Shown: positions 18,004-28,268, counted from the stretch's first letter. The stretch: DNA of 64,000 nt from Corynebacterium hindlerae (GCF_014117265.1 NZ_CP059833.1:1271069-1335068); one strand, 5' to 3'. Notes: generated by a model not told the origin, from the sequence alone. Numbers and translations: made by a program.

Positions 18004-18555
18004 ATGAGCTTCATTCCGCCGCATGATGACGATTACGTCACGCGCCTTGCCTTGAAGGCCGGGCGTGGGGATAAGCGTGCCCTGACCGAGTTTATCCAGC
18101 TCACGCAGGGTGACGTGTGGCGGCTGCTCGCGCACCTCGGGGGCCGCGATATTGCGGATGACCTGACCCAGGAAACGTACCTCCGCGTGATCGGCGCGCT
18201 CCCCCGGTTTTCGGCGCGGAGCAGCGCAAAGACGTGGCTATTGTCGCTCGCGCGTCGCGTGTGGGTGGACAATATTCGGCATGATATGGCGCGCCCGCGC
18301 AAGTCGGCGGCGCAGCTTGAGGACGCAGCGGCGCCGTCGAGTTGGGCGGAGTGGGTCGACGCACGCATGCTTATCGACGCCCTAGATCCCGATCGTCGGG
18401 AAGCCCTCATCTTGACCCAGGTGCTCGGCTACACCTATGAAGAGGCTGCGAAGATCGCGGGCGTTCGGGTTGGCACTATTCGCTCCCGTGTGGCGCGTGC
18501 CCGCGCCGATATGGTGGCGGCATCTGAGCCGGCTGCGAAAGCCAAGGAAGCATAA
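18004..18555 (+). CDS. sigC: ECF-type RNA polymerase sigma factor SigC
   Basis: 183 aa with sigma region 2 (ADDLTQETYLRVIGALPRFSA) and region 4 (EALILTQVLGYTYEEAAKI). No zinc anti-sigma gene is adjacent, as for C. glutamicum SigC, which responds to respiratory-chain defects and activates cytochrome bd genes. The ATG at 18004 lies 8 nt after TAATGT (17990-17995), so it is probably leaderless; a GTG two codons earlier is the alternative. Order sigC-asd-lysC agrees with C. glutamicum. Confidence 0.9.
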   Translation: MSFIPPHDDDYVTRLALKAGRGDKRALTEFIQLTQGDVWRLLAHLGGRDIADDLTQETYLRVIGALPRFSARSSAKTWLLSLARRVWVDNIRHDMARPRKSAAQLEDAAAPSSWAEWVDARMLIDALDPDRREALILTQVLGYTYEEAAKIAGVRVGTIRSRVARARADMVAASEPAAKAKEA

Positions 18556-18585
18556 GAAATGCCCCTCTTTTGAGGGGCTATTTCT

Positions 18586-18586
<1 letters not shown>
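18554..18586. terminator. Bidirectional terminator between sigC and asd
   Basis: AAGAAATGCCCCTC and GAGGGGCTATTTCTT pair around a TTTT loop. A and T runs on the flanks suit termination of both convergent genes. Confidence 0.85.
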
Positions 18587-19626
<1,040 letters not shown>

Positions 19627-19707
19627 CTAGGGGTGGTCGAATTTGTGGTTCCGATTGACCAGAACAGGGGTAGTTTTTGGTCAATTGGAGCACTAAATTC
19701 AACGTTG

Positions 19708-20226
19708 TTATCTACCGGTACCTGCGTAGACGGTGGCTTCTTCCTCGCCGCCAAGCTCAAAGGCGTCGTGGAGGGCGCGGGCGGCTTCTGGGAGTTCGGA
19801 TTCGCGAGTGAGGACGGAGATGCGGATCTCGGAGGTGGAGATCAGCTCCATGTTGATACCTTTGTCGCGCAGGGCCTCACAGAACGTGGCTGTGACGCCT
19901 GGGTGGGACTTCATGCCCGCGCCGACGAGGGAGATTTTGCCGACCTGGTCGTCGTAAAGCACGTTCTCCCAGCCTTCTTTCACCTGCAGGGCCTTGAGGA
20001 TTTCCATGGCGCGGGGTCCGTCGGCGCGTGGGCAGGTGAAGGTGATGTCGGTCTTGCCGTCCTCGAGGGAGGAGACGTTTTGCAGCACCATGTCGATGTT
20101 GATTTCTGCATCCGCGATAGCGCGGAACACGGTGGCGGCAGCCCCTGGGGAGTCAGGGATGCCGAGGACGGTGATCTTCGCCTCAGAGTTGTCGGTGGCG
20201 ACGCCGGTCAGGATTGCTTCTTCCAC
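19708..20226 (-). CDS. lysC: Aspartate kinase beta subunit from an internal in-frame start
   Basis: Inside lysC, codon 250 is a GTG (20226-20224) preceded by GGAGG with 8 nt spacing. The product would be 172 aa, exactly the size of the regulatory beta subunit known from C. glutamicum, and consists of the ACT domains. The internal ribosome site is visible in the sequence; expression is inferred from the family. Confidence 0.7.
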   Translation of the reverse strand: MEEAILTGVATDNSEAKITVLGIPDSPGAAATVFRAIADAEINIDMVLQNVSSLEDGKTDITFTCPRADGPRAMEILKALQVKEGWENVLYDDQVGKISLVGAGMKSHPGVTATFCEALRDKGINMELISTSEIRISVLTRESELPEAARALHDAFELGGEEEATVYAGTGR

Positions 20227-20973
20227 TGGGATATCCTCCATAGATCCGGCAATGAGAGTGCCGGGGTCATTGCTGTACGACGAACGAACGCGCATCGGTA
20301 CGCCAAATGCTCGGGCGTACTCAACACTGCGCAGAACAAGAATCTTGGAGCCAACAGCGGCCAGCTCCAGCATTTCCTCGAAGCTGAGCTGCTTCAGCTT
20401 CTGGGCGTTAGGAACGATGCGCGGGTCAGCGGTGTACACGCCATCGACGTCGGAGTAGATCTCGCAGACGTCGGCCCCCAGCGCAGCAGCCAGCGCCACC
20501 GCAGTGGTATCGGAACCGCCACGCCCCAGGGTGGTCACGTCCTTAGACTCGCGGTTGACCCCCTGAAAACCGGCGACGAGGCAGATTTTGCCCTCATCTA
20601 GGGCCTCCTGAACACGACCGGGGGTGACATCCACGATGCGCGCATTACCGTGACGCTCGGTCGTGATCACGCCGGCCTGGGAACCGGTGAAGGACTGTGC
20701 CTTCGCACCGAAGGACTCAATAGCCATCGCCACGAGCGCGTTAGAGATGCGCTCCCCGGCGGTCAGCAACATGTCCATTTCGCGCGCCGGAGGAACTGGA
20801 TTCACCTGAGACGCAAGATCTAGCAGGTCATCGGTGGTATCACCCATTGCTGAGCATACCACAACCACATCATTGCCAGCCTTCTTGGTAGCGACAATCC
20901 GTTCCGCCACCGCCCGGATCCGTTCCGCGGACTCCAGCGAAGAGCCACCATACTTTTGCACGATGAGTGCCAT
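19708..20973 (-). CDS. lysC: Aspartate kinase (alpha subunit)
   Basis: 421 aa, the same length as the C. glutamicum enzyme. The kinase domain ([35 protein letters not shown]) is followed by two ACT domains from about residue 260. It phosphorylates aspartate and is normally inhibited by lysine plus threonine. Residue 317 (in CPRADG) is Ala, where I recall Ser in C. glutamicum. The start follows GAAAGG; a -10 TAATAT lies at 21009-21004. A beta subunit probably starts internally. Confidence 0.96.
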   Translation of the reverse strand: MALIVQKYGGSSLESAERIRAVAERIVATKKAGNDVVVVCSAMGDTTDDLLDLASQVNPVPPAREMDMLLTAGERISNALVAMAIESFGAKAQSFTGSQAGVITTERHGNARIVDVTPGRVQEALDEGKICLVAGFQGVNRESKDVTTLGRGGSDTTAVALAAALGADVCEIYSDVDGVYTADPRIVPNAQKLKQLSFEEMLELAAVGSKILVLRSVEYARAFGVPMRVRSSYSNDPGTLIAGSMEDIPVEEAILTGVATDNSEAKITVLGIPDSPGAAATVFRAIADAEINIDMVLQNVSSLEDGKTDITFTCPRADGPRAMEILKALQVKEGWENVLYDDQVGKISLVGAGMKSHPGVTATFCEALRDKGINMELISTSEIRISVLTRESELPEAARALHDAFELGGEEEATVYAGTGR

Positions 20974-21003
20974 TCGTCGCCACCTTTCTTTTTCGCTGCA
21001 ACC

Positions 21004-21045
21004 ATATTACCGCCAACCTAACATTAAGGTAAACTTACCCATGTT
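21004..21045. promoter_or_regulatory. lysC promoter with nested inverted repeats
   Basis: Minus-strand -10 TAATAT at 21009-21004. Just upstream (for lysC) is a nested dyad: AACAT-GGTAA-AC-TTACC-ATGTT at 21020-21045. It could be an operator overlapping the -35 region; no known regulator fits clearly. Confidence 0.45.
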
Positions 21046-21094
21046 AAGTTTTATTGCACCGGGGTGGGCGGGGGTGTTCCGGTACCCTAGACAC

Positions 21095-21937
21095 GTGCAT
21101 TCTTACGTTTTGGCGGTGCTGTTCGCGCTCGCATCGGCCCTCACCATCGCGTGGGGAACCGTTGTGCGCCACCGCATCGCCGAAGCGGCCCCTACAGGAG
21201 GCAACGCCGCCATCCTCTCCGCAATGAAACGACCCCTTTGGTGGGCAGGCATGTCGACGGCCATCATCGCCTACCTCCTCCAAGTCGTCGCCCTAGGATT
21301 CGGCCCCCTCCTCATCGTCCAGCCCATCTTGGTTATGTCCCTCATGTTCACTCTCCCGCTCTCCGCGCGTTACGACGGCCGGCGCATCACAATCTCGGAA
21401 ATGACCTGGGCCTCAGTGCTCACCATCGCAGTCAGCGTGCTTGTCCTCCTGGGACGCCCCCTCCCCGGAATCACCCACCCGCCTCTCGAACGCTGGTTCA
21501 TCCCCCTCGGAGTAGGCTTCGCGATCTTCTTCGCCATGGACCGCTACGCCGCCAGGCAAATCCGCCGCGAAAAAGCCCTCATCCTCGGCATCGTCACCGG
21601 CGCCATCTTTGGCTACGTCGGCGTCTTCTCCAAAGCAGTCGCCGACATCTTCGTCCTCCACGGATTCCTAGGACTCCTCACCAACTGGGAGCTCTACGCC
21701 CTCATCATCGCCTCCACCATCGGCACCATCGTGCAGCAATCCTCTTTCAACGCAGGCGCCTTAAGGAACTCCCTACCCGCAATGAAAAGCACCGAACCCG
21801 TCGTCGCCTTCTCCCTCGGATACCTCGTCCTCGGTGAAAAATTCCAAGCAACAGATCTGGAATGGCTCTGGATGTTCCTCGCCCTCGTGTTCATGATCGT
21901 CTCCACCGTCATGCTCTCCCGGCGGGATGTGGGATAG
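21095..21937 (+). CDS. DMT-superfamily-like membrane permease
   Basis: 280 aa with about nine or ten hydrophobic helices and a C-terminal KSTEPVVAFSLGYLVLGEKF typical of EamA/DMT-type proteins, which export metabolites or act as sugar/nucleotide-sugar carriers. GTG 21095 follows TACCCT (21083-21088) by 6 nt, suggesting a leaderless mRNA. It diverges from lysC; a link to amino-acid export is possible but not shown. Substrate unknown. Confidence 0.75.
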   Translation: MHSYVLAVLFALASALTIAWGTVVRHRIAEAAPTGGNAAILSAMKRPLWWAGMSTAIIAYLLQVVALGFGPLLIVQPILVMSLMFTLPLSARYDGRRITISEMTWASVLTIAVSVLVLLGRPLPGITHPPLERWFIPLGVGFAIFFAMDRYAARQIRREKALILGIVTGAIFGYVGVFSKAVADIFVLHGFLGLLTNWELYALIIASTIGTIVQQSSFNAGALRNSLPAMKSTEPVVAFSLGYLVLGEKFQATDLEWLWMFLALVFMIVSTVMLSRRDVG

Positions 21938-21984
21938 GGGTTGAGTTTTGGGTTTCACAAAAACACCCCCCAAAACCCCAGCCC
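21936..21984. terminator. Terminator between the permease and mannosyltransferase genes
   Basis: GGGGTTGAGTTTTGGG and CCCCAAAACCCCAGCCCC form an imperfect stem between these convergent genes. There is no long T run, so its strength is uncertain. Confidence 0.55.
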
Positions 21985-21985
21985 C

Positions 21986-23086
21986 TTAAATAGCCCACCC
22001 CGTGGCTATGAGCGGGTGGGCTGAGATGATGGAGCCGAGGACTACCCAGGTAACCTCCAGCAGGGCCATTTTCCACTGTTCCAGCAGTTTCGAGAGGACC
22101 ATTGCTGCTGGTAGAAGGCAGATCACTACTGGTAGGAGTAGGCGTGGCCGTGAGGTGATGGTGCCGTCGGAGAGCAGGATGTTGAGAGCTATTCCTAGGG
22201 CGAAGAGCCAGATGGGCCAGGGGAGTTTCCCAAAACTTAGGGCTAACAGCAATATGGTGCCGAGCATGATGAGCCCAACTATGAGGAGCCAGGAGTCGCT
22301 GCTGCGGTTGAAGCACCAGCTGAGGAATTCTAGGCTTGCGGCGCCATAGTCGAAGGCGGAGCCCCAGCCTTTTTGTTGTATCCCGAAGTAGCCGCCCAGG
22401 TCTGCGGTGTGTTTGCCGACGAAGATGAGGTAGGCCACCAGCCCGAGTGGGGAGAGTGCCAGGGCGATCCATGCGCGCCAGTTTTGCCGCCCGTGAACCA
22501 GCACTACCAGGAGGAATACTATCCAGAGGTCTATGCCGGTGATGCGTGTGAGGCAGGTGAAGAACACCAAGATTCCGACCAGGCCCCATCGTTGTTGCAG
22601 CATGAAGTACAGCGCCCAAAAAGCTAGCGCGGAGAACAGGGCCTCGGTGTAGGGCATGTTGTAGGTAAGCCCCATCGGTGCGCCGGCGATGAGCACTCCC
22701 CCGGCCACCTGGCCCCGTGTCCCGGCCCCCATGTGCTTCGCGATCATCATCACCGCAGCCACCATTGCCACACCTGCCAGGGAGTTGATCACGAGGGCTG
22801 CTGGTAGGTAGTCCAACCCCGTAGCCTCACGTACTGCCCTCAGCAGGTAGGGGAAGAGGGGAAAGAACGCGAGTCGCGCTTGGTAGCCTCCGAGGGAGGT
22901 GGGGTCCATGTCTTCGAAGTAGCCGCCGCGGGCGATGCTGATGTAGTGGATGGCATCCCACCGGGTGAGGACGCTGCTCAGGGTTTGGTTTTTGGCGTCG
23001 GCAAGCCAGGCGACGACGGCAAGGCGAAGGGCGGTCACCGCCGCGAAAATTGCGGTGGCCACCGCCCCACGTTGAGTTACGGACAT
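21986..23086 (-). CDS. PIG-V-like membrane mannosyltransferase
   Basis: 366 aa, about ten membrane helices. TRWDAIHYISIARGGY after the first helix, FFPLFPYLLR, and SDGTITSRPRLLLPV near the C-terminus match the GPI-mannosyltransferase-2 (PIG-V/Gpi18) type found in actinobacteria, which use polyprenol-phosphate-mannose outside the membrane. It starts 6 nt after the stop of the tip-pilin gene on the same strand; TACACT in the last codons of that gene could be its own -10. It may act in envelope or surface-protein glycosylation; this is inference. Confidence 0.75.
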   Translation of the reverse strand: MSVTQRGAVATAIFAAVTALRLAVVAWLADAKNQTLSSVLTRWDAIHYISIARGGYFEDMDPTSLGGYQARLAFFPLFPYLLRAVREATGLDYLPAALVINSLAGVAMVAAVMMIAKHMGAGTRGQVAGGVLIAGAPMGLTYNMPYTEALFSALAFWALYFMLQQRWGLVGILVFFTCLTRITGIDLWIVFLLVVLVHGRQNWRAWIALALSPLGLVAYLIFVGKHTADLGGYFGIQQKGWGSAFDYGAASLEFLSWCFNRSSDSWLLIVGLIMLGTILLLALSFGKLPWPIWLFALGIALNILLSDGTITSRPRLLLPVVICLLPAAMVLSKLLEQWKMALLEVTWVVLGSIISAHPLIATGWAI

Positions 23087-23092
23087 AGGTTG

Positions 23093-26000
23093 TTAGTGTA
23101 ATGCTTTCGCTTCACGACGCCCCACTGCAAGCCATCCTGCCCCCACCAAGAGCAAGCCCAGCACTACCCACAGTGCAATTCCACCGCCACCGGTCTTGGG
23201 AAGGGTACCCATTTGCACATCCGCCACCTGCATATAGGTGCCAAATCCCTGGGACACGCTCTCATCAGACCCAGAGTTAAGCACGAAAACTGCATTGCCT
23301 GCATTGGGCAGTTTGATGATCTGCTGACCGTTCTCTGCAACAATTTCGAACTGGATTGCTTCTGGGAGCAGTGAGTAACCGCGTGGAGCCTGTGTTTCTA
23401 TCAACAGGTATTTGCCAGGAGCCAATTTAATTTTAGATTCATCTCCCGTCTTCCACACAGGGCCCGTTCCTTGACGTTCGGTTCCTGGGCCACTCGCTTG
23501 CCATACTTCAAATCGCGCATCGTCCAGGGGTTTTCCATCCATATCCACCTTATCGACGCGGAAGAAACCGTTTTCTGGTTCCTTCTGGTTGACGACCTTG
23601 CAGATTACAACTGCCCCTGGTTTTACCGAAACCTGGAAGTCCTGGTTCCCCTCATCGCCGACGTCGTTCACCTCAATCTCTTGCGCAGGTTGGCCATCAA
23701 GGTAGTTGATTGAGCATCGGGCATTGGCTGCTTTACTAGCAGAGGTTTGCCGGAACAAGCTGTAACCGTTGCGCTTTGACTCAGTGATCTGGACCTCTGG
23801 ATTCGCACTAGGGTTATCAGTTTCTATGTGGAAAGTCACGGACCCGGATTCGTCCGTGATATCCGAGGTCTCATTGGTTCGGGAATCATCTTGGGCAACC
23901 AGGAAGTTGCCTCCCGGCGTATGGGCCTTAAATTCCCAACCCGCGAGTGTTTCCGAAGGTACTGGGTTTTCCTCAGCATCAATCACACTCTTCATCAGAG
24001 TAACCGTGCCAGCGCAGGATGCTAGCGCAACCTCGGCTAACACACGCTTGAGGTCTCCAAATGTTGTTGCCAGAATCGAATCTCCGTTAGCTGCAATAAC
24101 ATCGCCCATCTGAAGTGGACCCCGTTCGCCAACAGCCCAAGTGGACCAGTCTCGCTCATTCAGAACTACTCGGGTGTTATCCGGTTGAGGTTGCGGATCA
24201 CGTTTTGAAGCGAGTGGGTCACCGAACCCCTGACCTAACAGTGTCCTGTCCCCGACAGTGTAAATATCCGCATCTTGTCTGTTAAGCACATCACGCACGA
24301 AAGTATTCTCTTGGGATTGGGCCCAAGGTAGGAAGAGGTGTGCAGGCATGCTGCCGTAAGCCTGACGGTAAGCCTCGATAGCCGCCTTGTATGTGCTTTT
24401 CTCTTTAAAGACTGCCGTCGAGTCCTTCGCGGTAGGTTCCGTGAAATCCTTTCGAACATTAATCAGCACTGGTTGGATACGCGTACCTTGCTGCTTAACA
24501 CGATCAGCTGCCTGCTTCGCATATTTCACATCCGAAACATGCACCATACCTGCGGAGGCGTCTTCAGCCCCTCCGCGAGGCGTGGAATCACTGAAAGTTG
24601 GGTAACCGTCTGTCAGGAAGTAGACGACATCGTATTTCGAAGTGGGATTCTGCTTGTTGAAGTCCTCAATGTTCTTCAACGCGCCTTCCCAGTTTGTTGC
24701 TCCTTGGCCCACACTGGTGTAGGACCCCGGAAGCTTCATGTTTGAGTTGTATTTTCCAATGGCAGTGAGAACTTTATTTGCGCCTTCTTCATCCTGGATC
24801 GAGGTACTAGGAAGCTTCGCGTCTTCAAACCGGGTTCCGTTTGAACCGAAGTTGTAGACACCAATAGACGTTGCCGTGCCAGTCAGGGCCTTCACTATGT
24901 TCGAGGCAGCATCTGACATTGCGTCCACGCCTTGTTTCACGATCACAGAGTTTGACGCATCCATGACAATGGCGATGTTTTGTCCGCAGCGCGGGACCGG
25001 CTTCGGATTAGCAACGGTCGGGGTATCCCAACCCTGCTCAGGATCCATTACACGTGGGGTTTCTCCAGGAAATAGGTTCCGTTCTGCGGCAAAGGTGAAA
25101 TGATCACCCACGTTTTGGGTCATGTCAACATTGGCATCAAAGGACAAGACCACACACATGGCAGTGTCTTGATCGGCTGTCATCGCTTGCGGGAACCGAA
25201 CATAGGCCGAACCGGTTTGGTCCTCGGGAGAATAGTCGATCTTAAATGGCCCAGGAACGCTCGTTTGAGCACCACTTCCTCCGTCGGCTACTAAGACGAC
25301 TCCTTTAATTCCAGTAATTTTCCGTTGTTCATCACTATTAGGTGCAAGTTTGAAACCAGATACTGGACCATCGCCAACGAGTGCTAGACAGAAGTAACCG
25401 CTTTGATTTGGTTTCTGAAAGTTGCTGGCCTTTTGAAAGTTGATCGTAAACTTGCCCGGGCCAGTAGGTGACTTGATGTCTGGGCTCGTCACAGTACTGT
25501 TGCGGAAACCGTACGGGACAGTAGCTTCAATACGTGAACCGGCTGGCACCTTGATTTCGCTTGGCAGCTTGAACCGTACACCACCCCAGTTATTTGATGG
25601 CTGATCTACGCCCGATATTGGTTGCACCTCTTGGCTTCCCGGGACATTTTGAACAGTGACCAGGACATGTCCTTGCGGGTCGTAGATTTTAAGCACTGAT
25701 TGCTTTCCACCATCTACATCGTAGCCATTTTGGAATTGGCTGGTTGCCTCAATATAGCCTGCCAAAGTGCCATCAGTATCGATGGTGCGAGTGAAGGTGA
25801 GAGTCGGCGAGTTACCCTGAGTTGCCGTGAGTAAAAACGCTCCGTTTGTGTCATTGCCTGCCCAGGACTGCGGTTTGAGGTTTTCTGTAATTTTTCCTTC
25901 TATAGTCACCTTTAGGTTTCCCGCGTTGGGAATACCTCGGGTGACAGCCCATTTTAAGGTCAATGTGTCTGTTGCCGTTACTTTTAGTGGCTGCGTAAAG

Positions 26001-26335
26001 TTGCTGGTTAAGCTACGGCCAGCAGAGGTAAATGGGGTAGGTGAAGTAATTTGCCGATTTACCGAGAATTCACTGAAACGATTGGGACTAGAGAACGTCG
26101 CGCTACCACTGTTCACCACCGTAATTTTGGTGATCTCCATATTTTGGCCAGCACTAAAATCAAAAGCGATTCGATTGTACCTAGCCTCATAGTTAACGGA
26201 GGTTGGTTGAACGGTAATCGTTGTGTTTGTCTGCGCCATAGCACCGGTGAGGGAGATGCTTAAAGCGATTGTTAGGAAAAGTGCCAGCGCTATAGAAAAA
26301 CCACGGATCCCTCTAGACGAGGCAAAATCCCACAT
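23093..26335 (-). CDS. Sortase-anchored tip adhesin pilin with vWA domain (SpaF type)
   Basis: 1080 aa. Signal peptide (~1-35), N-terminal beta-rich region, von Willebrand A domain (~450-720) with MIDAS start DASNS at 459-463, prealbumin/CnaB-type domains near the end with E-box IETQAPRGY, and LPKTG at ~1045 followed by a hydrophobic helix and basic tail. Sortase C would join it to the pilus tip. It is last in the order srt-spaD-srt-spaE-spaF, as in the C. diphtheriae SpaD pilus cluster. Large lineage-variable surface protein; AT-richer than its neighbours. Confidence 0.9.
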   Translation of the reverse strand: MWDFASSRGIRGFSIALALFLTIALSISLTGAMAQTNTTITVQPTSVNYEARYNRIAFDFSAGQNMEITKITVVNSGSATFSSPNRFSEFSVNRQITSPTPFTSAGRSLTSNFTQPLKVTATDTLTLKWAVTRGIPNAGNLKVTIEGKITENLKPQSWAGNDTNGAFLLTATQGNSPTLTFTRTIDTDGTLAGYIEATSQFQNGYDVDGGKQSVLKIYDPQGHVLVTVQNVPGSQEVQPISGVDQPSNNWGGVRFKLPSEIKVPAGSRIEATVPYGFRNSTVTSPDIKSPTGPGKFTINFQKASNFQKPNQSGYFCLALVGDGPVSGFKLAPNSDEQRKITGIKGVVLVADGGSGAQTSVPGPFKIDYSPEDQTGSAYVRFPQAMTADQDTAMCVVLSFDANVDMTQNVGDHFTFAAERNLFPGETPRVMDPEQGWDTPTVANPKPVPRCGQNIAIVMDASNSVIVKQGVDAMSDAASNIVKALTGTATSIGVYNFGSNGTRFEDAKLPSTSIQDEEGANKVLTAIGKYNSNMKLPGSYTSVGQGATNWEGALKNIEDFNKQNPTSKYDVVYFLTDGYPTFSDSTPRGGAEDASAGMVHVSDVKYAKQAADRVKQQGTRIQPVLINVRKDFTEPTAKDSTAVFKEKSTYKAAIEAYRQAYGSMPAHLFLPWAQSQENTFVRDVLNRQDADIYTVGDRTLLGQGFGDPLASKRDPQPQPDNTRVVLNERDWSTWAVGERGPLQMGDVIAANGDSILATTFGDLKRVLAEVALASCAGTVTLMKSVIDAEENPVPSETLAGWEFKAHTPGGNFLVAQDDSRTNETSDITDESGSVTFHIETDNPSANPEVQITESKRNGYSLFRQTSASKAANARCSINYLDGQPAQEIEVNDVGDEGNQDFQVSVKPGAVVICKVVNQKEPENGFFRVDKVDMDGKPLDDARFEVWQASGPGTERQGTGPVWKTGDESKIKLAPGKYLLIETQAPRGYSLLPEAIQFEIVAENGQQIIKLPNAGNAVFVLNSGSDESVSQGFGTYMQVADVQMGTLPKTGGGGIALWVVLGLLLVGAGWLAVGRREAKALH

Positions 26336-26415
26336 TCTAATATCTATTCCTTTTCTAACAGCAGAATTGTTTTAAATTGGGTTTTTGTGAAACTTGGATG
26401 TTTTCCCGTGAACCG

Positions 26416-27204
26416 TCATTGAGCTCCTGTGGTGCGTTTCTTGCGGCTAAGCGCGATGAGTACAAACCCGGTTGACAGCAGTACTGATGCAAGAGCAACT
26501 AGTCCCGTAATTTGAGCTCCTGTCATTGCCAGTGGCTCTTTGGGTGATGTTGTTTTACTTGGTACTTCTTGGGGTTGGCCGGGACGGGTTGGCGGAGTAG
26601 CAGGTGGTTCGGATGGCGGCACAACTGGCGGAACAACTGGCGGAACAACAGGCGGGAAGGTTGGTGGGTTCCCTGGTTTGTGTGACTTCACCACGATAAC
26701 TCCTGCGACTGGCGTGGAGTTGTGCTGGACGGTGTGGAATGGCACGGCCACCAAAAACGGGTTGATTTCGCGGTATTCATCGCTTGGAGAAGTTGACGTG
26801 ACTAGGTAGATACCCCGTGGCAGTCCTTCGAATTGCACAATGCCGTTCGCGTCGGTGACCAGGGAGAAGTGTGAGTCTGTGGGCCAGGTTTTGACTTCGT
26901 CAAGAGCTGCTTTCTCCACACGGAGCATGTCTTCGGGGCTGTTAGGGTCGATCCCTGCCAGCCGGTTGAGGTGAATAGTGACGCCCTGGATCAGCCCACT
27001 GACTGGCTTGCCGTTGTCGGCCGGGTTGCCTTGGGTGAGTTGGATACGCAGGATGTCGGTCCCGACTGCACGCTCGCCGGTGGTGAGTCCGGCTACGGGG
27101 ACGGCGTCGGCAAGCCCTGCGCTTAACGACGCGCCACCGAAGCAGGTGAGAGCGATGGTTGCGGCGACTACTGCGCGCAGTCGGACCGTGTGCCGGTTAG
27201 TCAT
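26416..27204 (-). CDS. Minor (base) pilin of SpaE type
   Basis: 262 aa. Signal peptide ending near SAGLADA, one pilin-like domain (IQGVTIHLNRL and GIYLVTSTSPSDEYR), a proline-rich stalk with PPVVPPVVPPVVPP, then the sorting signal LAMTG (residue ~225), hydrophobic helix and RKKR tail. LAMTG has Ala where LPxTG has Pro, as in other base pilins. ATG 27204 overlaps the sortase stop by 8 bp and has GGGAG 7 nt upstream. The stalk is encoded by a near-perfect 12-bp DNA repeat around 26620-26660. Confidence 0.88.
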   Translation of the reverse strand: MTNRHTVRLRAVVAATIALTCFGGASLSAGLADAVPVAGLTTGERAVGTDILRIQLTQGNPADNGKPVSGLIQGVTIHLNRLAGIDPNSPEDMLRVEKAALDEVKTWPTDSHFSLVTDANGIVQFEGLPRGIYLVTSTSPSDEYREINPFLVAVPFHTVQHNSTPVAGVIVVKSHKPGNPPTFPPVVPPVVPPVVPPSEPPATPPTRPGQPQEVPSKTTSPKEPLAMTGAQITGLVALASVLLSTGFVLIALSRKKRTTGAQ

Positions 27205-28144
27205 TGTCGTTCTCCCACCATTGAGGTTCTTCATTTTCTTGATTTTCTCTGCGTGCGTGCCGACCGACAGGCTGCGGGTGGCGCTGCCGCCACAGCCACC
27301 ACGCAAACACCAATGCGATCGCCAAAACGGCTGCCACCAGGGCATACATCCACCACTGCCAACCAGCACCGTGACTTTGGTCAAACACCGCGCTTTCCGA
27401 CGGCTCCAACGGGACCTGATGCCCACGCACCAACAAGCGGTGACTGTTGATGCCGTACGGGGTACAGGTGATCAACGTAATGAGGTCTTTGCCAGCCTCC
27501 GGCCGCAGCCCATCAGTTTCATGCGGCAGCACCACCCTGATCTGGTCCACCTCATACTTGAGCTTGTGACCAGACACCTGGACATAGAAGACGTCGCCTT
27601 CCTTAGCGTCCTTCAAGTGATCAAACATGGTCACGTTCGACAGCCCCGTGTGACCAGTAAGAATCGCGTGAGTTCCTTCGCCACCGACCGGCAAATCCGA
27701 ACCAAACAGGTGGCCCAAGCCTTTCTGCAGGGTGTCATCATCGGTGCCATGGTAGACGGGCAGATCAGCCTTGATCTTTGGGAAAATAAAACGGGCCATC
27801 ACATCAGTGGCGTTGAGCTGTTCCAGATACGCAGCGTACTCCGGGTTGTTCCCACGGATCTGGTTCAGCCACGGGTCCAAAATCGGGCCAGTGCTGCGCT
27901 CCTCGTTGTAAGCGTGCGCCCGATCCCACTGGGTATCCTTCACCTCTTGCGGAACGGAAGTCTCCAGCTTCGCGTACTCAGCCGCTGCCTTGGACGTGCC
28001 ATAGTTGTTCCACGCAGTGGACACGACAGGATAAAGCATGACGAGCATGCCAAGAACGACGAGTAGCGCTGGCAACACCAGGCTTTTCTTCTTGTCCTGA
28101 TCGGCCGGCGAATCCTCAATCACCTGCACCGGAGAATTGTCCAC
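27197..28144 (-). CDS. Class C (pilin-polymerising) sortase
   Basis: 315 aa. N-terminal membrane helix (~23-43), lid motif DPW (90-92), catalytic His in LTGHTGL (~165), Cys in TLITCTPYGINSHR (~227) and Arg (~236), and a C-terminal membrane helix. The DPW lid is typical of pilin-specific sortases. It probably builds fibres from the major pilin encoded just upstream and attaches the minor pilins encoded downstream. Confidence 0.93.
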   Translation of the reverse strand: MDNSPVQVIEDSPADQDKKKSLVLPALLVVLGMLVMLYPVVSTAWNNYGTSKAAAEYAKLETSVPQEVKDTQWDRAHAYNEERSTGPILDPWLNQIRGNNPEYAAYLEQLNATDVMARFIFPKIKADLPVYHGTDDDTLQKGLGHLFGSDLPVGGEGTHAILTGHTGLSNVTMFDHLKDAKEGDVFYVQVSGHKLKYEVDQIRVVLPHETDGLRPEAGKDLITLITCTPYGINSHRLLVRGHQVPLEPSESAVFDQSHGAGWQWWMYALVAAVLAIALVFAWWLWRQRHPQPVGRHARRENQENEEPQWWENDND

Positions 28145-28184
28145 TGGGTAGCTCCCAAAGTTGTCACATTTGCTTCATTTAACA

Positions 28185-28221
28185 GAAAGTAAAGCAGGGT
28201 ACGCTGCGCGCACCCTGCTTC
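28185..28221 (-). terminator. Hairpin between major pilin and sortase genes
   Basis: AAGCAGGGT (28192-28200) pairs with ACCCTGCTT (28212-28220). On the minus strand the stem is followed by TTTACTTTCTG, a weak U tract. It could partly stop transcription after the major pilin, keeping pilin above sortase. Confidence 0.6.
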
Positions 28222-28250
28222 ACAGCCTGGAGGTTTCTCCACCAGACTCA

Positions 28251-28266
28251 CCGAGTACGTACTCGG
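28251..28266. repeat. Perfect 16-bp palindrome just after the major pilin stop
   Basis: CCGAGTACGTACTCGG, a perfect palindrome with no loop, starts 2 nt beyond the stop codon of the pilin gene. It is more likely a protein-binding site or a processing site than a hairpin terminator. Confidence 0.5.
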
Positions 28267-28268
28267 AT

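Noticed and set aside
21020..21045. A DtxR iron box upstream of lysC
   Set aside because: About 12 of 19 positions match and the dyad has even spacing, unlike the DtxR consensus.
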